Below are positions 1-5,265 of a stretch of 8,354 nt of DNA, one piece after another. The stretch is from assembly GCA_021793055.1 (NCBI GenBank), contig JAJYTL010000131.1, forward strand, positions 1 to 8,354. The letters are read 5' to 3'. Under the pieces are notes generated by a model. That model was not told the origin of the DNA, searched no databases, and worked only from the letters and a program-made list of their open reading frames with translations. The number at the start of each line of letters is the position of its first letter. Position 1 is the stretch's first letter. Origin of the DNA: Pseudomonadota bacterium. GTDB taxonomy: Bacteria; Pseudomonadota; Alphaproteobacteria; Ferrovibrionales; Ferrovibrionaceae. The position numbers and the translations under genes were made by a program.

Positions 1-660
<660 letters not shown>

Positions 661-668
661 TCCGGCCG

Positions 669-690
669 CGCCGCCCGGGAACGGGCGGCG
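669..690 (+). terminator. Possible rpoD terminator hairpin with GGAA tetraloop
   Basis: A perfect 9-bp GC-only stem (669-677 with 682-690) closes on a GGAA loop of the GNRA type, 8 nt after the rpoD stop codon. The following sequence is GC-rich for about ten bases and only then turns T-rich (701-711, gtttggctttt), so it is not a textbook intrinsic terminator. Position and stem strength make it the best candidate for the end of the rpoD transcript. Confidence 0.45.
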
Positions 691-716
691 GGCGGGCGCG
701 GTTTGGCTTTTGCCGG

Positions 717-741
717 GGGCGGATACTTGCTATATCCGCCC
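717..741 (+). promoter_or_regulatory. Inverted repeat between rpoD and tRNA-Ile2: second terminator hairpin or tRNA promoter
   Basis: GGGCGGATA (717-725) pairs perfectly with TATCCGCCC (733-741) around a 7-base loop, and the right arm is followed by ttggtcttgt. Two readings are possible. It may be a second terminator stem behind rpoD. Alternatively, TATATC at 731-736 may be the -10 box of the tRNA promoter: a GC-rich discriminator (cgccc) follows, and the start would fall about 20 nt before the tRNA 5' end, but no good -35 is visible 17 nt upstream. The two functions are not exclusive. Confidence 0.35.
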
Positions 742-762
742 TTGGTCTTGTCGGCCATCCGT

Positions 763-838
763 GGGCCCGTAGTTCAGCGGTTAGAACGCGCCGCTCATAA
801 CGGCGTTGTCGCAGGTTCGAGTCCTGCCGGGCCCACCA
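763..838 (+). tRNA. ileX: tRNA-Ile2, anticodon CAU (lysidine-modified, reads AUA)
   Basis: The complete cloverleaf can be folded by eye. The acceptor stem GGGCCCG (763-769) pairs with CGGGCCC (828-834). The D stem is GTTC/GAAC (772-775 with 784-787). The anticodon stem CGCCG/CGGCG encloses the loop CTCATAA, with CAT at 796-798. The variable loop is TTGTC, the T stem is GCAGG/CCTGC with loop TTCGAGT, discriminator A835 follows, and CCA is genomically encoded (836-838). A CAU anticodon can belong to initiator Met, elongator Met or Ile2. The CTCATAA loop and the perfectly paired first acceptor base pair (G-C, which excludes the initiator) resemble the minor isoleucine tRNA, whose C34 is converted to lysidine by TilS. 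Its position directly behind rpoD is common in rhizobial relatives. The 3' half of such genes is a frequent integrase target, and mobile-element debris begins immediately downstream. Confidence 0.93.
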
Positions 839-879
839 TCTTTTCGGAAGAACCGCTCGTTTTCAATTGGTTAGGAAAA

Positions 880-922
880 AATTGTCAAACTCCTCGGTGG
901 TCTTTCACCAGGTTTGACAATT
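880..922. repeat. Long imperfect palindrome (11-bp perfect outer arms)
   Basis: AATTGTCAAAC at 880-890 is repeated in perfect inverted form at 912-922, and the interior adds GGTG/CACC (896-899 with 906-909) around a short loop. The left arm is preceded by a run of A (876-881), so read on the minus strand the hairpin is followed by a T run, as in an intrinsic terminator for minus-strand transcription arriving from the transposase relic at 1014. It could also be an end structure of a mobile element or an attachment-site remnant. The AT-rich arms contrast with the GC-rich surroundings. Confidence 0.5.
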
Positions 923-940
923 GTCCCCACGGCTTTGATC

Positions 941-965
941 AGCTCGCCCAAGCTACGGGTGAGCT
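941..965. repeat. Stem-loop, 9-bp stem with one G-U pair
   Basis: AGCTCGCCC (941-949) pairs with GGGTGAGCT (957-965) around a 7-base loop. It is the second of three stem-loops packed between the tRNA and the stop codon of the IS701-type relic. Its function is unknown. It may be part of the non-coding end of that insertion sequence. Confidence 0.35.
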
Positions 966-976
966 TTGCCCGGGTA

Positions 977-999
977 GCGGAGCGCGTATACCGCTCCGC
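977..999. repeat. Stem-loop, 8-bp perfect stem, behind the IS701-type transposase stop
   Basis: GCGGAGCG (977-984) pairs with CGCTCCGC (992-999) around the loop CGTATAC. Read on the minus strand it starts 14 nt after the transposase TAA (complement of 1014-1016), where a terminator or an IS end structure would sit. No T tract follows it on the minus strand. Confidence 0.35.
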
Positions 1000-1013
1000 G
1001 GCTCGTTCTAGCA

Positions 1014-1433
1014 TTACAGTTGCTTTTTTCGTTTGATGTGTGCGCGCCGTGCTTCCGCCTGGTGGGCCCGTCGCCAAAGCGACCATGCGATGATGCGGGC
1101 TCGATGCGTCGCTGGGCGAGCTTGACGGCGATGCGGCGGATTTCCTGGACCGACCAGCGGATCAAGAGCGCTTGATCGTGGCCGGCTGCGGCATTGTTTT
1201 TTTGGCGGCCCGGCATTGGCATGGTGACGGATGACGGTGATCATGGCGAAGGCGAGCATGGCAAGCGAGACATGCCGGTGGCAGCCATGCCAGGAGCGTG
1301 TCTCGTTGTGGTCGAGGCCGAGTTCGTTCTTGGCGGTTTCGAAGCTGTCCTCGATCGCCAAACGATGACCTTCGATCGATACCAGCTTCTTCATGGATGT
1401 GCCTTTGGGGCACCAGGTGGAGAAGAAGGCCAG
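1014..1433 (-). pseudogene. IS701-family transposase, C-terminal relic with two frameshifts
   Basis: Minus-strand translation gives LAFFSTWCPKGT, then an EGHRLAIEDSFETAKNE block, then LGLDHNETRSWHG and HRHVSLAMLAFAM. I recognise these as the C-terminal catalytic part of IS701-type DDE transposases; the E of IEDSFETAKNE is the expected third catalytic residue. The homologous reading leaves this frame near 1197-1203, a run of seven T on the plus strand. It continues as IRWSVQEIRRIAVKLAQRRIEPA in the neighbouring minus frame and returns near 1091-1100 to end as IIAWSLWRRAHQAEARRAHIKRKKQL and TAA at 1016-1014. The two shifts compensate each other. Everything N-terminal to LAFF, including the first two catalytic Asp, is missing, and foreign sequence begins at about 1434. 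It is a dead remnant. The family name rests on remembered homologues. Confidence 0.78.
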
Positions 1434-1434
1434 C

Positions 1435-1536
1435 CACGTCCGCGAAAGGACGACCATCACTCAAAAGAAGACCGGACGGCCGGTGCAATTCGAGATCACG
1501 GAGCAAACTCGAAAGGCGCTGGGGGCATGGCTGGCG
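1435..1536 (+). pseudogene. Fragment of a tyrosine-type site-specific recombinase (phage integrase family)
   Basis: The plus frame beginning at 1438 reads VRERTTITQKKTGRPVQF and then EITEQTRKALGAWLA. This matches a stretch inside the catalytic domain of tyrosine recombinases of proteobacterial genomic islands (the 'QKKTxRPVxFEITEQTR' block between the catalytic Arg region and the His-x-x-Arg box). About 33 residues are recognisable. The catalytic Arg upstream and the HxxR and Tyr motifs downstream are absent, so the piece is non-functional. Its left edge coincides with the truncated edge of the IS701-type relic, suggesting that the IS or a deletion cut the integrase gene. From 1537 to 1690 I see no further homology, no clear promoter and no gene. 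Confidence 0.6.
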
Positions 1537-1690
1537 ATCAGGCGAGCCCCGCTTGGCGGCCCCCCATACGGTGTCCCACCAGCCCCTCACCACGACTCCC
1601 CTGCAGAAAAATCAACGAAACCGACGCCGGCACGCTAATTTTTCGGCATTCTGCTAGACGGAACTGCTATTACCCCAGCATCATCTTTTG

Positions 1691-2920
1691 ATGGAAACAT
1701 CTCCTCCCTCGTCCCTCACGACAACCGCGGCCTCCGCGCCAACAAGCGTGCTGGTGGTTGCTGGCTTGGCCTTGGGGCCGGCGATCGCCCTCGGGTTCGC
1801 GCGATTTTCCTACGCGTTGTTGCTGCCCGCGATGCGCGCGGACTTACATTGGACCTACGCGTCGGCTGGCTTCAGCAATACAGCCAACGCACTTGGTTAT
1901 CTGCTTGGGGCTCTGATTGCAGCGCCGGTCGCCGCGCGCGTTGGCAACAAACGCGCTTTTGCAATCGGGCTGGCGATCACTGTCGCTGCCTTACTCGGGT
2001 CTGGTTTGACCAACGACTTCCTTTTATTGGCCGGACTACGCGCGATCGCCGGCATAGGTGGTGCCTTGCCATTCATCACCGGTGCCGCGCTTGCTTCTGC
2101 GGCCGGTGAAGGTGGTGGCGCGGCGCGGCCGGCACGGCTTCTGGGGGTCTATTTTGGAGGCGCCGGATTTGGCATGCTTGTCGCTGCCCTGCTTATCCCG
2201 GAGATTACCCAATCGCACGGCTGGCGCGACGGCTGGCTCGCGATGGGCGCGCTTGGTCTCCTTGGATTTGGGATTTCCTTGCCCGCGCTCCGTTATGCGC
2301 CAAGACAACTGCGCACTTTGAATGCGAGCGCGGGCAGACCCTCATTTAGATCCGGGCATAACCTGCGGCCACTTTTCGTCAGCTACACACTGTTCGGGGC
2401 GGGCTATATCGCCTACGCCACATTCATAATCGCATGGCTGCGAACCAATCTTGCATTTGGGGTTTGGCAAATTGCAATCTTTTGGGCATGCGCTGGCGGT
2501 TCGGCCACAGTAGCCTGGTTCGCTTGGGGGCCGATCTTGGCACGTCTCCGCGGAGCGCGTGGGGTGGCTCTTGCGAACGCCTTCGTGATGCTTGGTGCTA
2601 TATTGCCCGTCGCAGGCCTAGGTCCTTCAGCGGCGTATATTTCGGCCCTGTTGTTCGGCGGCTCCTTTCTGATTGTTCCCACCTCTGTGACCGTCGTAGT
2701 GCGTTACACGACTCCGCCTAGCTCGTGGACCGCGGTGATTGCGCTGTTGACCGTCGGCTTCGCTGTCGGCCAATGCGCTGGGCCGCTACTCAGCGGCTGG
2801 GTTTCGGATACTCAATCGCTCACAAGCGGCCTGCTGCTTTCTGGCGGCATCCTCGCTCTTGCCTCGCTGATAGCTCTTGCGCAACAGTTGCCAAATCGGG
2901 CGGCGGATGATCCAGAATAA
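1691..2920 (+). CDS. YbfB/YjiJ-family MFS transporter
   Basis: This is a 409-residue inner-membrane secondary transporter with about twelve hydrophobic segments, the usual length of the family. After a short polar N-terminus (about 1-18) comes the GLALGPAIALGFARFSYALLLPAMR signature (residues 25-49), then NTANALGYLLGALIA, the loop motif ARVGNKRAF and GLRAIAGIGGALPF. These are hallmarks of the poorly characterised YbfB/YjiJ (MFS_4-like) group. The second half begins near RPLFVSYTLFGAGYIAYATF. The substrate is unknown. I chose ATG 1691; a TTG lies one codon earlier, and neither start has a clear Shine-Dalgarno. Third positions are visibly richer in A/T than in rpoD or the fatty-acid operon, and the gene sits between element relics, so horizontal acquisition as a passenger is likely. 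The frame is open with no lesion. Confidence 0.9.
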   Translation: METSPPSSLTTTAASAPTSVLVVAGLALGPAIALGFARFSYALLLPAMRADLHWTYASAGFSNTANALGYLLGALIAAPVAARVGNKRAFAIGLAITVAALLGSGLTNDFLLLAGLRAIAGIGGALPFITGAALASAAGEGGGAARPARLLGVYFGGAGFGMLVAALLIPEITQSHGWRDGWLAMGALGLLGFGISLPALRYAPRQLRTLNASAGRPSFRSGHNLRPLFVSYTLFGAGYIAYATFIIAWLRTNLAFGVWQIAIFWACAGGSATVAWFAWGPILARLRGARGVALANAFVMLGAILPVAGLGPSAAYISALLFGGSFLIVPTSVTVVVRYTTPPSSWTAVIALLTVGFAVGQCAGPLLSGWVSDTQSLTSGLLLSGGILALASLIALAQQLPNRAADDPE

Positions 2921-3273
2921 GGGCCTGTGATCTTTCTCCATATCTGCACTCCTTGACATACAGTTGGTCATGCGGCTCCTCCTGTCACCAGTTGGCCGCC
3001 CGCCAACGCTGAACACCGCAGCCCCTTCGGTCCAACCCCATTACAGAGTCTTCCTCCCTAATACGGGCTGCTCTGCCCCTGTGCCCCGCCTCGGTACCCA
3101 AGACCTCGCAGGGTTTGCCGCTCGGTCGTCTCCCTTGACATCGGGACGACGGGTTCTCGCGTTTCATGCGAGAGCCTGATCCAGGATCACGCCGCCTACG
3201 GGCCGGATGCCGTGCGGACCGGGCTTCAGGTCTCCGCCCGCACTTATCCCGGGGTCAGCATCACCCCCGGTTC
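2921..3273 (-). mobile_element. Putative truncated group II intron (5' structured part and start of its maturase), no intact gene
   Basis: No intact gene lies here. Read on the minus strand, the stretch contains stem-loops: 3152-3160 with 3168-3176 (9 bp, one G-U) and GTCGTC(T)CCC with GGGACGAC just beside it. GTGCG at 3243-3239 fits the GUGYG start of group II introns. A bulged CCGGGGGT/ACCCCGG hairpin lies just outside that point, between it and the IS3 end. Further on come AGAGCAGCCCG and CGAAGGGGCTG, which I remember from the non-coding part upstream of rhizobial intron maturases. A strong AGGAGG follows (complement of about 2978-2973), then ATGACCAA, the way such maturases (MTK...) often start. 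After about 15 codons the homology ends at the MFS gene. The GTGCG-to-ATG distance is short for an intron, implying internal loss or a wrong 5' end. This is an interpretation from memory; another IS relic is possible. Confidence 0.36.
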
Positions 3274-3299
3274 TGGAGTGCGCGCCTTGAGGTGGACAG
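3274..3299 (+). repeat. Left terminal inverted repeat of the IS3-family element
   Basis: The 26 bases match the reverse complement of 4503-4528 at 20 positions without gaps. The outer block TGGA, the middle block TGCGC and the inner block GGTGGACAG (3291-3299) are identical. Confidence 0.75.
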
Positions 3300-3351
3300 A
3301 ACGAAGGGATTGAATTGACCGGTGCTGATGGGCTTTCGGAGGAAGGAAGCC

Positions 3352-3702
3352 ATGAGGAAGCATCGAAGCCACAGCGTTGCGTTCAAGCGGCAAGTCGCGG
3401 AGGAATATCTGGCGGGAGAGACGTTGCATGCGCTGGCCTCGCGTCATGATGTGTCTCGGAACCTGATCCGAATCTGGGTCGCCAGATATGACGCGGGCAG
3501 TCTCGACGAAGACGCTCAAGCAGCTGATCTGCTTCAGGAATATGAGGCGCGGATCGCGGCCTTGGAACGTCTGGTTGGCAAGCAGGCGCTGGAGATTGAG
3601 TTTTTAAAGGGGGCTCGCAAGCACGCACCGCGGCCGAAAAGCGCCGCTACCTCCGTGATTGCCGGCCCCGCGGCCTCTCCATCAGTCGAGGATGCGAGCT
3701 GA
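3352..3702 (+). CDS. IS3-family transposase OrfA (helix-turn-helix and leucine zipper subunit)
   Basis: The 116-residue product binds the IS ends and multimerises; alone it acts as a regulator of transposition. Residues 1-45 form the HTH_Tnp_1 domain (HSVAFKRQVAEEYLAGETL, then HALASRHDVSRNLIRIWVARY). Residues about 60-86 make the coiled coil (LLQEYEARIAALERLVGKQALEIEFLK). I chose ATG 3352 because GGAGG (3338-3342) lies 9 nt upstream; in-frame GTG 3322 and ATG 3328 would add residues that lack such a site. Its stop TGA (3700-3702) overlaps the first ATG of OrfB by one base, but OrfB is probably made mainly by frameshifting within the coiled-coil coding part. The frame is undamaged. Confidence 0.9.
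   Translation: MRKHRSHSVAFKRQVAEEYLAGETLHALASRHDVSRNLIRIWVARYDAGSLDEDAQAADLLQEYEARIAALERLVGKQALEIEFLKGARKHAPRPKSAATSVIAGPAASPSVEDAS
3603..3609 (+). promoter_or_regulatory. Probable programmed -1 frameshift site T_TTA_AAG
   Basis: In the OrfA frame the bases read T TTA AAG, an exact X_XXY_YYZ slippery heptamer, right at the end of the OrfA coiled coil. The OrfB frame is blocked by TGA at 3597-3599 and becomes open only from 3600, so the heptamer sits at the very start of the overlap. A -1 slip gives the fusion ...EIEFLK-GGSQARTAAEKRRYLRD..., and EKRRYL plus the following residues are typical of IS3 OrfAB proteins. The GC-rich sequence downstream could form a stimulatory structure. Confidence 0.7.
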
Positions 3703-4499
3703 TGGGACTGGCGCGCTCGACCTTTTACGATGCGCCTGCCGTCTCTGCCGGCGAGGAGGAGATTGTGGCCCGGATTTTGGCGATTTGCGACGAATTCGAG
3801 TGCTATGGCTACCGCCGGATAGGCGCCGCGCTGCGTCACCAGGGGATCGTCGTGAACCACAAGAAGATCCGACGGTTGATGCGCGAGCACGACCTGCAGC
3901 CGAAACGCCGCCGACGCTAGGTCGCGACTACCGACAGCGATCATGACAGCCCGATCTTTCCCAACTTGGCAAAAGAGGTGGCGCCAGATGGACCGAACCA
4001 GCTCTGGGTCGCGGATCTGACCTACGTGGCGATTACGGCCGGCTTTGTTTATCTGGCGGCGATTCTTGACGCCTGGTCGCGCAAGGTCGTGGGCTATGCC
4101 ATCAGCCGCTCGATGGATGTCCGGATCGCCATGGCCGCGCTCAAGGCCGCGCTTAAGAGCAGGTATCCGTCGCCCGGCTGCATTCACCATTCTGATCGCG
4201 GATCACAGTATGCGTCCGAGGCTTATCGCAGGCTGCTCGCCGACAACGGACTGCTCGGGTCCATGGGACGGCGCGGAAACCCCTATGACAACGCCAAGGC
4301 GGAAAGCTTCATGAAAACGCTCAAGGTCGAGGCGGTCTATCTCGGCGGCTACGAGACCTTCGAGGATGTCACCGCCGACCTTCCACGCTTTATCGACCAA
4401 GTCTACAATACCCGCCGCCTCCATTCGGCGCTCGGGTATGTCAGCCCAACCCAGTTCGAGGAGCAACACGCCCGCCAGACGGTCAAATCAGTGCCCTGA
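3702..4499 (+). pseudogene. IS3-family transposase OrfB (DDE integrase domain) interrupted by an amber codon
   Basis: OrfB carries the RNase-H-like catalytic domain (rve). The N-terminal part MGLARSTFYDAP, then CDEFECYGYRRIGAALRHQG and VNHKKIRRLMREHDLQPKRRR (the HTH_21 region), stops at TAG 3918-3920. The same frame continues after it with VATTDSDHDSPIFPNLAKE and reaches the catalytic core. The triad is complete: D in WVADLTYV (4014-4016), D in HHSDRGSQY (4194-4196) and E in NAKAESF (4302-4304), with 35 residues between the second D and E. The C-terminus RRLHSALGYVSPTQFEE is intact and the stop is TGA 4497-4499. Close relatives have a Tyr or Phe at the TAG position, so a single base change would explain it. 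Without suppression no full-length transposase is made. A restart at ATG 3942 or nearby would yield only the catalytic half. Confidence 0.87.
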
Positions 4500-4502
4500 T
4501 AA

Positions 4503-4528
4503 CTGTCCACCCGGAAGGGCGCAATCCA
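4503..4528 (-). repeat. Right terminal inverted repeat of the IS3-family element
   Basis: Partner of 3274-3299. The inner block CTGTCCACC (4503-4511) begins only 4 nt after the OrfB stop codon, and the outer end is GCAATCCA. The next gene starts 38 bp further on. Confidence 0.75.
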
Positions 4529-4566
4529 CTTTCGGTTGAGGAAACGACAGGCACGGGCCAAGCCCC

Positions 4567-5262
4567 ATGACCAGCCGCGACGAACAGAAGGCGCTGACGC
4601 GGGCGCGAATTCTTGACGCCGCCGTCGACCTGCTGATCGAAATCGGGTATGCTGCGGTGTCGACGCTCGCGGTGCAAAGGGCGGCGCGAGTAAGCCGCGG
4701 CGCGCTGTTGCATCATTTTCCGACCATGCACGTGCTCACCGAGGCGATGGTGGCGCATCTGGTCGAGCGCAACGAGGCCGCGGTTCGCCAGTCGCTCGCC
4801 AAGCTCCCCGAAGCACTCGATCCGGTGTCGCGTGCGGTGACCGCGCTTTATGGCGCGCTGGTGCATCCGGCGTTTCAGGCCGAACTGGAATTGTGGGCGG
4901 CGGCGCGAACGGACGATGAGCTTCGGGCGGCGTTGCGGCACGCCGAGCGCGGCGCCGACCGGGACCTTTATCGCGTCGTCGACGATGCGTTCGGAGAGGC
5001 GCCGAGACATCATCCGAATTACCGGCAGGTTGCCGATCTCACCGTCGTGTTGCTGCGCGGCCTCGCCATCTCGCGGCCGCTGCACGCGACGGACGCCTCG
5101 GCCCGTCGCGTGATCGAGGATTGGTCCGCGCTCGCAAGGCGGCTGTTGGAGACGCCGTCGGCCGCCTCGGTCGCCGCCGGCGGGCGGGCGTCCGCGCCGG
5201 GCTTGCTCGCGGCCGCGCCAAGCCCGGCTCTCGGTAAGCCAACGAAGATCGCCAGGAGCTGA
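4567..5262 (+). CDS. TetR/AcrR-family transcriptional regulator
   Basis: This 231-residue one-component regulator has an N-terminal TetR DNA-binding domain at residues about 13-55 (ARILDAAVDLLIEIGYAAVST, where LAVQRAARVSRGALLHHF forms the helix-turn-helix) and an all-helical ligand and dimer domain to about residue 197. The last 30-35 residues are a low-complexity Ala/Gly/Pro-rich tail that is not part of the family fold; the coding end overlaps the ribosome-binding site of the next gene. The stop lies 3 nt before the crotonase start, so the genes are very likely co-transcribed and translationally coupled. By analogy with FadR- or PsrA-like TetR proteins it may sense an acyl-CoA or the free acid and autorepress the operon; this is inference. 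ATG 4567 lacks a good Shine-Dalgarno (GAGGAAA at 4539-4545 is too distant), but the alignment to TetR N-termini supports it. An IS3 end lies just upstream. Confidence 0.9.
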   Translation: MTSRDEQKALTRARILDAAVDLLIEIGYAAVSTLAVQRAARVSRGALLHHFPTMHVLTEAMVAHLVERNEAAVRQSLAKLPEALDPVSRAVTALYGALVHPAFQAELELWAAARTDDELRAALRHAERGADRDLYRVVDDAFGEAPRHHPNYRQVADLTVVLLRGLAISRPLHATDASARRVIEDWSALARRLLETPSAASVAAGGRASAPGLLAAAPSPALGKPTKIARS

Positions 5263-5265
5263 AAG

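Larger units (their letters stand above)
3274..4528 (+). mobile_element. IS3-family insertion sequence, nearly complete (about 1.25 kb)
   Basis: The element has all the expected parts: imperfect 26-bp terminal inverted repeats, OrfA (3352-3702), a frameshift signal (3603-3609) and OrfB (to 4499), in a total length typical of IS3 members. The outermost bases are TG...CA as expected (TGGA at 3274, TCCA at 4525-4528). No 3- or 4-bp target duplication is visible: TTC precedes the left end and CTT follows the right end. The flanks may therefore have been rearranged, or my end choice may be off by a few bases (an alternative TGCGC...GCGCA pair is 3279-4523). OrfB carries an in-frame stop, so this copy is probably not autonomous. 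Confidence 0.87.

Noticed and set aside
871..1086. Minus-strand 71-residue frame ending ...RAKLTRSLGELIKAVGTIVKPGERPPRSLTIFS
   Set aside because: It looks faintly protein-like, but it overlaps the conserved end of the transposase relic in another frame and reads through all three hairpins. No family was recognised.
1162..1593. Minus-strand 143-residue frame across the transposase/integrase junction
   Set aside because: It spans two unrelated relics and matches neither in this frame.
2036..2308. Frames inside the MFS gene on both strands
   Set aside because: The MFS frame has continuous transporter motifs; the overlapping frames have none.
2953..2985. TTGACA near 2955 as a promoter
   Set aside because: No acceptable -10 box lies 16-18 bases downstream, and no plus-strand gene starts before the IS3 element.
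3700..3704. TGATG overlap as the main route to OrfB by re-initiation
   Set aside because: It is possible, but the slippery heptamer at 3603-3609 and the conserved EKRRYL residues encoded upstream of ATG 3702 in the OrfB frame favour frameshifting.
3534..4190. Minus-strand 218-residue frame opposite the IS3 transposase
   Set aside because: It is antisense to OrfA/OrfB, where the motifs on the plus strand are unmistakable; the antisense product shows no domain.
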